Origin: Reyranella sp.
Lineage (GTDB): Bacteria; Pseudomonadota; Alphaproteobacteria; Reyranellales; Reyranellaceae
Length of the DNA stretch: 64,000 nucleotides
Direction of reading: 5' to 3'
Assembly: GCF_017305915.1 (NCBI RefSeq)
Contig: NZ_JAFKJN010000021.1
Coordinates: 62,001-126,000 of the forward strand
Made by a program: the position numbers and the translations under genes. Every line of letters starts with the position of its first letter. Position 1 is the first letter of the stretch. A model generated the notes under the pieces. The model was not told where the DNA came from. It ran no database searches and was given only the letters and a program-made list of their open reading frames with translations. This document shows, in pieces, positions 1-7,755 of this stretch.

Positions 1-1
1 G

Positions 2-547
2 CGCTTCCACGGGCCGCGCAAGCGCTTCGTCTTCCATACCGGCATGGGCCACGTGCCGACCGACGTGGCACCCGACGTGCGCAGCCGCACCTACACCATC
101 GAGGCCGATGCGCGGGTCGACGAGGCGAGTCAGGGCGTGCTGATCGCCCACGGCGACATGACGTGCGGGTATTCGCTCTACATCAAGGACCGGCATCTGA
201 CCTACGACATGAATGTCGGCGGCCAGCACCACATCGTCGTCTCCGACCGGCCGGTGCCGCCGGGCAACCGCCGGCTCGGGCTTCGCATGCGGCGCAAGGC
301 CGGCCGCAACGTCGCGACGTTGCTGATTGACGGCGAGGCGGTCGGCGGCTTCGATGAGCAGAACGGCTTCATCAGCTTCATCTCGTGGTCGGGCCTCGAT
401 ATCGGCCGCGACCGCGGCAGCCCGGTGTCGCACTACGAGGCGCCGTTCGCGTTCACCGGCAAGCTGCGCAAGGTGACCGTGCTGATGGACGACGACCAGG
501 CGCTCGACGCCACCGCCGCCGCCAACGCGACCCTGGCGCGCGAATGA
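2..547 (+). CDS. Arylsulfatase, C-terminal fragment (5' end outside window)
   Basis: The frame is open from the left edge of the window, so only the last 181 residues are present. They match the C-terminal accessory domain that follows the catalytic core in bacterial arylsulfatases. The typical string is visible: a GYSLYIKDRHLTYDMN-like segment, then a lysine- and arginine-rich strand, then a GRDRGSPVSHYEAPF-like segment and an F-T-G-K-L strand. The catalytic CxPxR motif would lie upstream and cannot be checked. The enzyme would hydrolyse sulfate esters. The MFS gene begins 13 bases downstream on the same strand, so the two may be co-transcribed. The family call rests on this accessory domain alone. 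Confidence 0.75.
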   Translation, partial: RFHGPRKRFVFHTGMGHVPTDVAPDVRSRTYTIEADARVDEASQGVLIAHGDMTCGYSLYIKDRHLTYDMNVGGQHHIVVSDRPVPPGNRRLGLRMRRKAGRNVATLLIDGEAVGGFDEQNGFISFISWSGLDIGRDRGSPVSHYEAPFAFTGKLRKVTVLMDDDQALDATAAANATLARE

Positions 548-560
548 CCCCGACTATCGA

Positions 561-1784
561 ATGACACCAGTCCTCGATCGTCGGCCGGGCGTGGACAGTC
601 CCTACGCCTGGCGATTGGCCTTCCTGTCGATGTTCTGCATCGGCCTGGGCGGCGGCGCGATCTATCTGCCGGTGGTGGCGCTGAAGGAGATCGCCGCCGA
701 GTTCGGCGACCGCCGCGCCGTGCCGTCGATGGCCTACATGCTGGGCTTCTTCGCCATGGGCCTGGGCGGCGTGTTCATGGGTTGGCTGGCCGACCGCACC
801 AGCCCGCGCGTGCCGCTCTTGATAGCGGGCGTCTCGATCTTCCTCGGCGGCTGGCTGGCTGCGAGCGGCGACGAGCTGCTGCTCTACGCGGGCTATGCCC
901 TGCCGTTGGGCTTCCTTGGCAATGCCGCGACCTTCACGCCGGCGATGAACAACATCCAGGGCTGGTTCGAGAAGCGGCGCAGCACCGCCGTGTCGATCAT
1001 CTCGGTGGGGCCCGCGATCTCGGGCTTCACCTGGCCGCAGGTCTATCGCTGGCTGCTGCCCGATCATGGCTGGCGCCAGTCGCTGATCATCTACGGCGTG
1101 ACCGCCGGCGTGCTGCTGTTCCTCTGCGCCTTCTATGTGCGGCCCTCGCCGGTCGCGCGCGCCAAGGCTGCGCGACCCAAGGAAGACCTGTCGATCCTGC
1201 CGATGCCGTCGTCGTTCCTGATGGGCATGCTGTCGGCCGCCGCCTTCTGCTGCTGCGCCGCCATGGCGGTGCCGTTCGTGCACATGGTGGCATTCTGCGG
1301 CGATCTCGGCCTGTCGCCGGCGCGCGGCTCGGAGGCGATCTCGCTGATCCTGCTGAGCGCGGTCGCCGCGACCTTCGCCATGGGCCGGCTCAGCGACCAC
1401 ATCGGGCCGCTCAAGGTCAGCCTGCTGTGCTCGGCGGTGCAGGTCGTGTCGTTGACCGGTTACGTCTTCGTGCAGGGGCTCGCCGGCATCTACATCCTCG
1501 CGATGATCCACGGCATTCCCTACATCGCGATCGTGCAGGGCTATGCGCTGATCCTGCGCCGGCTCTACGGATCGAACATCGCCGGCTGGCGGCTGGGCGT
1601 GGTGATGCTGTTCGCCATGGCCGGCATGGCGGCGGGCGGCTGGATCGGCGGCGCCGTCTTCGACGCGACGTTGAGCTACCGCCCGGCCTTCCAGCTCGCA
1701 TTAGCCTTCGACCTCCTGAATTTCATGCTGCTCGGACTTCTCTTTGTCGGCCGGCGGCGGACAATGGCGGGCCTCACGGTATAG
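561..1784 (+). CDS. MFS transporter
   Basis: A 407-residue integral membrane protein with about twelve hydrophobic segments, the normal size for the major facilitator superfamily. The loop after TM2 carries a GWLADRTSPR string, matching the MFS motif G-x-x-x-D-R. A central hydrophilic loop (about residues 195-215, rich in Arg, Lys and Pro) separates two six-helix halves. It would exchange a small organic solute across the inner membrane. The nitrile hydratase alpha gene starts nine bases after its stop, so the substrate may be a nitrile, amide or acid of that pathway. That link is inference from position only. No strong Shine-Dalgarno precedes the ATG at 561. Confidence 0.85.
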   Translation: MTPVLDRRPGVDSPYAWRLAFLSMFCIGLGGGAIYLPVVALKEIAAEFGDRRAVPSMAYMLGFFAMGLGGVFMGWLADRTSPRVPLLIAGVSIFLGGWLAASGDELLLYAGYALPLGFLGNAATFTPAMNNIQGWFEKRRSTAVSIISVGPAISGFTWPQVYRWLLPDHGWRQSLIIYGVTAGVLLFLCAFYVRPSPVARAKAARPKEDLSILPMPSSFLMGMLSAAAFCCCAAMAVPFVHMVAFCGDLGLSPARGSEAISLILLSAVAATFAMGRLSDHIGPLKVSLLCSAVQVVSLTGYVFVQGLAGIYILAMIHGIPYIAIVQGYALILRRLYGSNIAGWRLGVVMLFAMAGMAAGGWIGGAVFDATLSYRPAFQLALAFDLLNFMLLGLLFVGRRRTMAGLTV

Positions 1785-1793
1785 GATCGGGTC

Positions 1794-2399
1794 ATGGCCG
1801 ACGAACATGACCATGACCACGACAACCATCTCTCCGAGACCGTGCTACGGGTGAAGGCCCTCGAATCGCTGCTGGTGGAGAAGGGGCTTGTCGATCCGGC
1901 GGCGCTCGACGCGATGGTCGACGTCTACGAGAACAAGATCGGCCCGCGCAACGGCGCCAAGGTCGTCGCCAAGGCGTGGACCGATCCCGCCTACAAGGCG
2001 CGGCTGATGGCGGACGCCACCGCCGCGATCGCCGAGCTGGGCTATTCCGGCGCGCAGGGCGAGCACATGGTGGTCGTGGAGAACACGCCGACCGTCCATA
2101 ACCTCGTCGTCTGCACGCTCTGCTCCTGCTACCCGTGGCCGGTCCTCGGCCTGCCGCCGGTCTGGTACAAGTCCTCGGCCTATCGCTCGCGCGCCGTGAT
2201 CGATCCGCGCGGCGTCCTGAAGGACTTCGGCCTCACCGTGCCGGACGACGTCGCCGTGCGCGTCTGGGATTCGACCGCAGAGATCCGTTACCTCGTCCTG
2301 CCCGAGCGGCCGGCCGGTACCGAGGGCCTCGGCGCCGAGGCGCTGGAGGCCCTGGTCACGCGCGACACCATGATCGGCACTGCCAAGGTGATGCCATGA
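1794..2399 (+). CDS. nthA: Nitrile hydratase, alpha subunit (cobalt type)
   Basis: Metal-binding subunit of nitrile hydratase, which hydrates nitriles to amides in the cytoplasm. The 201-residue protein has the family's claw-setting motif CTLCSC at residues 107-112, followed by YPWPVLGLPPVWYKS. Threonine as the second residue is the cobalt-type signature; iron enzymes usually have serine. The N terminus is a His/Asp run (residues 5-12, HDHDHDNH), which could bind metal. The stop overlaps the beta-subunit start (ATGA at 2396-2399), so the subunits are translationally coupled. Thiocyanate hydrolase gamma subunit is a relative, but the following beta subunit and amidase favour nitrile hydratase. 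Confidence 0.93.
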   Translation: MADEHDHDHDNHLSETVLRVKALESLLVEKGLVDPAALDAMVDVYENKIGPRNGAKVVAKAWTDPAYKARLMADATAAIAELGYSGAQGEHMVVVENTPTVHNLVVCTLCSCYPWPVLGLPPVWYKSSAYRSRAVIDPRGVLKDFGLTVPDDVAVRVWDSTAEIRYLVLPERPAGTEGLGAEALEALVTRDTMIGTAKVMP

Positions 2400-3055
2400 A
2401 CGGCGTGCACGACATGGGCGGCATGCACGGCTTCGGTCCGGTCGAGCCCGAGGCCAACGAGCCCGTCTTCCACGCGCCCTGGGAAGGTCGAGTCCTGGCG
2501 CTGCGCCGCGCGTTGGGAGCGTGGCGCAAGTGGAACATCGATGCCGGCCGCCACAGCATCGAGACTCTGCCGCCGGCCGACTACCTGCGCCTGAGCTACT
2601 ACGAGAAGTGGCTGGCCTCGGCGATCAAGCTGGCGCTCGGTGCCGGCCTGATCACGCAGCGCGAGCTCGAGACCGGTAAGCGCGACCCGTCGGTGCCGGT
2701 GGCGACGCCGCCGCTCACCGCCGACAAGGTGCTGCCGGCGATCCTGAAGGGCGGCCCGACGCATCGCGAGACCGCCGCGACGCCGCGCTTCGCGGCGGGC
2801 CAGGCGGTGCGCGCCCGCGAGATCAATCCGACCGGCCACACGCGGCTGCCGCGCTACGTGCGAGGCCGGCGGGGCATGATCGAGCGCGACCACGGCGCGC
2901 ACGTCTTTCCCGATTCCAATGCCAGGTTCCTGGGCGAGAATCCGCAGTATCTGTACACCGTGCGCTTCTCGGCGCGCGAGCTGTGGGGCGAGGCGGCCAA
3001 TCCGGGCGACGCCGTCTATCTCGATCTGTGGGAGGACTATCTCGATGTCGCGTGA
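2396..3055 (+). CDS. nthB: Nitrile hydratase, beta subunit
   Basis: A 219-residue protein opening with the MNGVHDMGGMHGFGPV segment typical of nitrile hydratase beta subunits. It ends with the SH3-like barrel seen in the family (R-G-R-R-G-M-I, then a WGEAANPGDAVYLDLWEDYL-like end). It pairs with the alpha subunit and shapes the active-site channel. The start at 2396 overlaps the alpha stop by four bases. A longer upstream reading in this frame lies inside the alpha gene and is not used. No separate nitrile hydratase activator (cobalt chaperone, usually a small beta-like protein) follows: the next gene is an amidase overlapping by 11 bases. The chaperone must be encoded elsewhere or be dispensable. 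Confidence 0.93.
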   Translation: MNGVHDMGGMHGFGPVEPEANEPVFHAPWEGRVLALRRALGAWRKWNIDAGRHSIETLPPADYLRLSYYEKWLASAIKLALGAGLITQRELETGKRDPSVPVATPPLTADKVLPAILKGGPTHRETAATPRFAAGQAVRAREINPTGHTRLPRYVRGRRGMIERDHGAHVFPDSNARFLGENPQYLYTVRFSARELWGEAANPGDAVYLDLWEDYLDVA

Positions 3056-4499
3056 CGAGCTCTGGAAGATGACCGCCGGCGAGGCTGTCGCGCGACTGAA
3101 GAAGAAGGAGATCAGCCCTCTCGACCTCGTCGAGGCCTCCGCCAAGCGCATGGCAGAGGTCGAGCCTGCGGTGAACGCCATGCCGACGCTCTGCCTCGAC
3201 CGCGCGCGCGACCACGCGAAACGCATCATGGCGGGCGGCGCAGCTTGCGAAGCTTCCGGCGAAGCAGGCTGGCTCGCGGGCCTGCCCGTCTCGATCAAGG
3301 ACCTCACCGACGTCGCGGGCGTACGCACCACCTACGGCTCGCCGATCTTCGCCAACCACGTGCCGGCCAAGTCGCATCCGCTGGTCGAGCGCATCGAGCG
3401 CAAGGGCGGCATCGTGATGGGCAAGTCCAACACGCCCGAGTTCGGCGCCGGCGGCAGCACCTTCAACGAGGTGTTCGGCCGCACGCGCAATCCCTGGAAC
3501 ACCTCGCTGACCTGCGGCGGCTCGACCGGCGGCGGCTCGGTGTCGGTGGCGACCGGCGAGGTCTGGCTGGCGCACGGCTCGGACCATGGCGGCTCGCTGC
3601 GCCGGCCGGGCACCTACTGCTCGACCGTCGGCATCCGCCCGTCGCCCGGCCGCGTGACGCGCGGCACCTCGAACAATCTCTGGTCGCCGCAGTCCGTCCA
3701 GGGGCCGATGGCGCGCAACGTCCCCGACCTGGCGCTGTTCCTCGACACCATGTCGGGCCTCTGCCTGCAGGACCCGATGACCTTCGATGCGCCGGCCATG
3801 TCGTTCAGCGCCGCCGTCGCCGATCCGGTGGCGCCCAAGCGCGTCGCCTGGACGGCCGACTTCGGCGGCCGCTTCGAGCTCGATGCCGACATCCGCGAGA
3901 TCTGCACCAAGGCGGCGCGCCGATTCGAGGATCTGGGCTGCATCGTCGAGGAGGAGTCGCCCGACTTCGGTCCGGTCGACGAAGTGTTCATGGCGCTGCG
4001 CAGCCAGCAGTTCGTGGTCGACCGCGAGCTGCAGCTCAAGGACCAGCGCGACAAGATCAAGCCCGACATCATCTGGAACACCGAGCTCGGCCTGAAGCAG
4101 ACCACCAGCCAGCTCGCCTGGGCCGAGCGCGAGCGCGCCGCCCTGTTCCGGCGCATGGTCGAGTTCTTCCAGAAGTACGACCTGCTGGTGACGCCGAGTG
4201 CGCCGACCGCGGCGTTCGACGTCAACCTGCGGGCGCCCCCGACGATCAACGGCAAGAAGCTCGACAACTACATGTCGGGTTCGACGCTCAACTCGGGCAT
4301 CACCGTGACCGGCAGCCCGGCGCTGGCCATCCCCTGCGGCTTCGACCAGTGGGGCCGCCCGACCGGCCTACAACTCGTCGGCAAGCCGCGCGGCGAAGCG
4401 GCGCTCCTGCAGGCCGCATCGCTGTTCGAAAGGATGCTCGGCCTCTCCAAGCTCCTGCCCATCGACCCAAAGCCCGGGACCGTGCCACCATCGGCATAA
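3045..4499 (+). CDS. Amidase (amidase-signature family)
   Basis: A 484-residue amidase-signature hydrolase, probably converting the amide made by nitrile hydratase to acid and ammonia. The Ser-cisSer-Lys triad is intact with family spacing: Lys85 in VSIKDL, Ser160 in the CGGSTGGGS segment (75 residues on) and nucleophile Ser184 in SDHGGSLR (24 residues on). The start at 3045 lies inside the end of nthB and gives a normal N terminus (MSRDELWKMTAGEAV); longer readings would only extend into nthB. The overlap implies coupled expression with nthAB. The substrate is inferred from context; amidase-signature enzymes are broad. Confidence 0.92.
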   Translation: MSRDELWKMTAGEAVARLKKKEISPLDLVEASAKRMAEVEPAVNAMPTLCLDRARDHAKRIMAGGAACEASGEAGWLAGLPVSIKDLTDVAGVRTTYGSPIFANHVPAKSHPLVERIERKGGIVMGKSNTPEFGAGGSTFNEVFGRTRNPWNTSLTCGGSTGGGSVSVATGEVWLAHGSDHGGSLRRPGTYCSTVGIRPSPGRVTRGTSNNLWSPQSVQGPMARNVPDLALFLDTMSGLCLQDPMTFDAPAMSFSAAVADPVAPKRVAWTADFGGRFELDADIREICTKAARRFEDLGCIVEEESPDFGPVDEVFMALRSQQFVVDRELQLKDQRDKIKPDIIWNTELGLKQTTSQLAWAERERAALFRRMVEFFQKYDLLVTPSAPTAAFDVNLRAPPTINGKKLDNYMSGSTLNSGITVTGSPALAIPCGFDQWGRPTGLQLVGKPRGEAALLQAASLFERMLGLSKLLPIDPKPGTVPPSA

Positions 4500-4505
4500 G
4501 GACCA

Positions 4506-4615
4506 CCTCATCCTGAGGAGGTCGCGCAGCGGCCGTCTCGAAGGATGGGCAACAGGCAAGGTGCGGGTTCCCACCCTTCGAGACGCGTCGCTTCGCGCCG
4601 CTCCTCAGGGTGAGG
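4506..4615. repeat. Long imperfect palindrome, intergenic REP-like element
   Basis: The left arm begins cctcatcctgaggag and contains gtctcgaaggatggg. The right arm contains cccacccttcgagacg and ends ctcctcagggtgagg. The arms are near-perfect reverse complements around a short centre, so the whole gap between the amidase and the next gene can fold as one long hairpin. Elements with CCTCATCCTGAGGAG ends are common between genes in Alphaproteobacteria. It probably ends or stabilises the nitrile operon transcript. Confidence 0.85.
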
Positions 4616-4641
4616 CTTGCGCAATGGGGAGGAGATAGAGC

Positions 4642-5805
4642 GTGAAGGCGTCACTTTTCTATCTGCCGAGCATCGCCAGCCGGGCGGAGATCGAGCAGGG
4701 CATGGCGGGCATGAACCCGCACTTCTACCAGCGCATGCTGGGCGAGCTGACGGAGCAGATAAAGCTCGGCGACGCGCTCGGCTACGACTCGGTCTCCTTC
4801 ACCGAACACCACTTCCACATCGAGGGCTTCGAGCTCTCCAACAACCCGGTGCTGCTCGACCTCTACTTCGCGATGCAGACCAAGCGCATCCGCGTCGGCC
4901 AGCTCGGCATCGTGCTGCCAGCGTCGAACCCTATCCGCGTCGCCGAAGACATCGCCATGCTCGACCACATGACCGGCGGCCGCGCCAATGCCGGCTTTGC
5001 CCGCGGCTATCAGCGCCGTTGGGTCGATGTCATGGCGCAGCAGACCCATGGCATCCACGGCGCGCTGCCCAACCAGCACGACGAGATCGACAACGCCAAC
5101 CGGCTCGCCTTCGAGGAGAACTTCCGCATCGTCAAGAAGTGCTGGACCGAGGAGATGCTGACCTTCGACGGCAAGTTCTGGAAGGTGCCGGCCGGCCCGA
5201 CGCCATGGACGCTCGACACCACCGCCAAGTGGGGCAGGGGCGTCGAGAACGGCATCCTCACTTCAGTCGGCGTGGTGCCGAAGCCGCTGCAGAAGCCGCA
5301 TCCGCCGCTGTTCCAGCCCTTCGCCAGCTCCGAGAACACGGTGCGCTTCTGTGCCCAGGAAGGAATCACGCCGATCCTGCCGCCGATGCTCCCGGTCTAC
5401 GAGGAGAAGCTCTACAGCGTCTATGCAGAGGTGTCGGGCAAGCCCAAGGGGCAGGGCGTCGGCGTGCTGCGCGATGTCATCATCGCTGAATCGGACGCTG
5501 AGGCGATGGCGCTGTGGCGCGATTCCGGCCAGTTCTCCGGCCGCGCCTGGTTCGAGCCATTCGGCTTCCGGCGCGGCATGATGGACCCGCAGACCGGCAA
5601 GTTTCCCACGCCCGAGGAGGTGATCGCCCTGGGCTACGCCTACGTCGGCACCGTCGATACCGTGCTGAAGGCGATGGAAACCCAGCAAAAGCGGCAGCCG
5701 GTCGATTGGGTGTTCTGCTACACTTACAACAGCCTGGTGCCGCATCCCGTGCTGATGAAGTCGATCGAGGCGTTCTGGACCAAGGTGATGCCGCGCTTCC
5801 GCTAG
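4642..5805 (+). CDS. LLM class flavin-dependent oxidoreductase
   Basis: A 387-residue protein of the bacterial-luciferase-like monooxygenase family, which uses reduced FMN supplied by a partner reductase. Visible family features are an early TEHHFH string (about residues 54-59), a GQLGIVLPASNPIRVAED segment and a downstream D-H-M-T-G-G-R-A-N-G-like loop. The start is a GTG at 4642, placed by a strong GGGGAGGAG Shine-Dalgarno at about 4625-4633. It is followed 16 bases later by the amidohydrolase gene, so the two probably act on the same compound. The substrate cannot be read from sequence. Confidence 0.88.
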   Translation: MKASLFYLPSIASRAEIEQGMAGMNPHFYQRMLGELTEQIKLGDALGYDSVSFTEHHFHIEGFELSNNPVLLDLYFAMQTKRIRVGQLGIVLPASNPIRVAEDIAMLDHMTGGRANAGFARGYQRRWVDVMAQQTHGIHGALPNQHDEIDNANRLAFEENFRIVKKCWTEEMLTFDGKFWKVPAGPTPWTLDTTAKWGRGVENGILTSVGVVPKPLQKPHPPLFQPFASSENTVRFCAQEGITPILPPMLPVYEEKLYSVYAEVSGKPKGQGVGVLRDVIIAESDAEAMALWRDSGQFSGRAWFEPFGFRRGMMDPQTGKFPTPEEVIALGYAYVGTVDTVLKAMETQQKRQPVDWVFCYTYNSLVPHPVLMKSIEAFWTKVMPRFR

Positions 5806-5821
5806 AGACCGGAGGTCGATC

Positions 5822-7315
5822 ATGGGCCTGTTGAGCGACGAGGAACTCGAGCAGCTCGTTCCCGCACACGAGGTCGACAGCGGCACGCCCATTCCGACCC
5901 GACTGGTCTCGAGCGACGAGTACCTGCCGATCCCGCAGACCGCGCGGCAGAAGCAGGTCGAGGCGCGCATGAACGCGCTCGGCGACGAGTACGGCCGGTG
6001 CAACGGCCTGTCGCGCCGCCGCTTCTTCCAGACTGCCGCCGGAATGACCGCGGCCTTCGCGGCGATGAACGAGGTCTACGGCCCGCTGTTCGGCGTCTCG
6101 CAAGCCGAGGCCAAGAGCGTCGATCTTGCGCAAGCGCGCGCCGATGGTCTCAAGGACCAGTTCATCATGGACGTGCACACGCACTTCCTGCGCGACGACA
6201 CGCGGCTGGCGGGCTTCGCGCGCATGCGCGAGACGGTCGGCAAGGCCGGCTGGAATCCCGAGCTGGTCGGCAAGCCGCAGACCGTCGACGACCTCAAGTA
6301 CCCGAACTGGTTCAAGGAGATCTATCTCGATAGCGACACCAAGGTCGCGCTGATCAGCGGTGCGCCGTCGGAGGACACACGCGACTGGTTCCTGACCAAC
6401 GACATGAAGCTCGACGCCCGCACCCGCGTGAACAACGCCGCCGGCTCGCGCCGCTGCCTCAGCCACGCGATCTTCACGCCCGGCTATGACGGTTGGATGG
6501 ACGAGGTCGACCGCGCCATCGCCACGCTGAAGCCCGATTCCTGGAAGGGCTACACGGTCGGCGACAACACCAACAAGGAGCTGTCGAAGCATCCGTGGCG
6601 CATGGACGACGAGAAGCTGGTCTACCCCTTCTACGAGAAGATCGTGAAGGCAGGCTACGACATCGTCTGCGTCCACAAGGGCCTCTATCCGCCCTCGGTC
6701 GAGCAGCGCTTCCCGCATCTCACGCCCTACGCCAACGTCGACGACGTCGGCAAGGCCGCGAAGGACTGGCCGCAGATCCGCTTCGTGATCTACCACTCGG
6801 CCTATCGCTGGGTCGGCGGCAAGCCCGAGGATGCCTGGGCCGAGTTCGAGCGCACCGGCCGCATCGCCTGGACCAGCGATCTCGCCGACATCCCGGCCAA
6901 GTACGGCGTCAGCAACGTCTACGGCGATCTCGGCCAGCTGTTCGCCATGACCGCGGTAGTCGAGCCGCGACTCTGTGCGGCGCTGATGGGCACCTTGATC
7001 AAGGGCCTCGGCACCGACCACGTCGTGTGGGGCACCGACGCACTGTGGACCGGCGCGCCGCAATGGCAGATCGAGGGTCTGCGCCGGCTCGAGATCCCCG
7101 AGGAGATGCGAAAGAAGTACGGCTATGCCGAGCTCGGCCCGGCCGACGGGCCGGTGAAGCAGGCGATCTTCGGCGGCAACTCGGCGAAGATGTACCGCTA
7201 CGACGTGAAGAAGGCGGCGTGGCGCGACGACCGCTTCGCTGCCATCAAGTCGCAATACGAGCGGTCGGGCCGCGATCCGTCGAACCTGCGCTACAGCTAC
7301 GTGCTTCCCGGCTGA
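5822..7315 (+). CDS. Amidohydrolase-family metal-dependent hydrolase with internal twin-Arg segment
   Basis: A 497-residue protein. The catalytic domain begins at about residue 113 with the metal-binding DVHTHF string and belongs to the amidohydrolase-2 (TIM-barrel) group, which includes decarboxylases and hydrolases of aromatic or lactone substrates. Residues 64-82 (SRRRFFQ then an Ala-rich hydrophobic run) look like a Tat signal, but about 63 charged residues precede it. The start at 5822 has a good Shine-Dalgarno (ggaggt, 5810-5815). An alternative ATG at codon 50 would give a normal Tat leader but lacks a good ribosome site. Function is unassigned; partnership with the upstream monooxygenase is inferred. 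Confidence 0.82.
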   Translation: MGLLSDEELEQLVPAHEVDSGTPIPTRLVSSDEYLPIPQTARQKQVEARMNALGDEYGRCNGLSRRRFFQTAAGMTAAFAAMNEVYGPLFGVSQAEAKSVDLAQARADGLKDQFIMDVHTHFLRDDTRLAGFARMRETVGKAGWNPELVGKPQTVDDLKYPNWFKEIYLDSDTKVALISGAPSEDTRDWFLTNDMKLDARTRVNNAAGSRRCLSHAIFTPGYDGWMDEVDRAIATLKPDSWKGYTVGDNTNKELSKHPWRMDDEKLVYPFYEKIVKAGYDIVCVHKGLYPPSVEQRFPHLTPYANVDDVGKAAKDWPQIRFVIYHSAYRWVGGKPEDAWAEFERTGRIAWTSDLADIPAKYGVSNVYGDLGQLFAMTAVVEPRLCAALMGTLIKGLGTDHVVWGTDALWTGAPQWQIEGLRRLEIPEEMRKKYGYAELGPADGPVKQAIFGGNSAKMYRYDVKKAAWRDDRFAAIKSQYERSGRDPSNLRYSYVLPG

Positions 7316-7354
7316 CGGTGGCCCAATTGACGGCGGCCCAGTTGACGGCGGCTT
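7313..7354 (+). repeat. 15-bp tandem repeat, about 2.8 copies
   Basis: The unit tgacggYggcccaRt begins at 7313, 7328 and 7343, an exact 15-base period. The first copy contains the stop codon of the amidohydrolase gene. The array ends about 45 bases before the XRE regulator start, so it could be an operator or simple slippage. Confidence 0.7.
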
Positions 7355-7401
7355 GTACGCCCATGCCGGGTCAGGCATGGTGACGCGAGGGGGAGCGGAC
7401 G

Positions 7402-7695
7402 ATGGCCAGACGTACGGTATACGGCACGCCGGAAGAGAAGCAGGCGAAGGAAGAGCTGGCCGCCCTGATGCGCAAGGTGATCAAGCAGCAGGGCCTCAGC
7501 CAGTACGCCGCGGCGCGCATCATCGGCGTCGACCAGCCGAAGGTGTCGGCCATCATGAGCAACCGGCTGGTCCATTTCTCCAGCGAGCGGCTGATGCGCT
7601 TCCTGATCATGCTCGGCCACGACGTCGAGATCGTGATCACGCCCAAGCCGAAGAGCCGCAGCGGCCGCCTGCGGGTCGTGCCGGACCTCGGCTGA
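7402..7695 (+). CDS. XRE-family HTH regulator, antitoxin-like
   Basis: A 97-residue DNA-binding protein. The helix-turn-helix spans about residues 32-62 (QGLSQYAAARIIGVDQPKVS), and the C-terminal strand reads GHDVEIVITPKP. This arrangement is typical of the HigA2/HTH_37 antitoxin-like group. No partner toxin gene lies next to it: the upstream gap is 86 bases and the downstream neighbour is a flavoprotein. It is therefore an orphan and may serve as a simple local repressor. A Shine-Dalgarno (gagggggag) precedes the ATG. The tandem repeat just upstream is a candidate operator (inference). Confidence 0.85.
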   Translation: MARRTVYGTPEEKQAKEELAALMRKVIKQQGLSQYAAARIIGVDQPKVSAIMSNRLVHFSSERLMRFLIMLGHDVEIVITPKPKSRSGRLRVVPDLG

Positions 7696-7699
7696 TCGT

Positions 7700-7716
7700 T
7701 CGGGCGCTTCGCCCGA
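7700..7716. terminator. Small hairpin after XRE gene
   Basis: The sequence tcgggcgcttcgcccga forms a seven-pair stem with a three-base loop, four bases after the XRE stop codon. There is no clear T-run, so it may be a weak terminator or an RNA end-stabiliser. Confidence 0.35.
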
Positions 7717-7755
7717 GGCTGTTGCGATCGGGCCGGGCGTTGTAAACCATCCGCC

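Noticed and set aside
3045..4499. Apparent loss of a catalytic Ser in the amidase, because GGSSGG reads GGSTGG
   Set aside because: Spacing from Lys85 (75 residues) and to Ser184 (24 residues) shows that the cis-Ser is the first Ser, Ser160, which is present.
5480..7378. A 632-codon minus-strand frame opposite the amidohydrolase
   Set aside because: Antisense shadow caused by high GC at third codon positions; the plus-strand protein has metal-binding motifs and a ribosome site.
7402..7695. A toxin-antitoxin pair
   Set aside because: Only the antitoxin-like protein is present; neither flank has a toxin-sized frame with RelE/HigB features.
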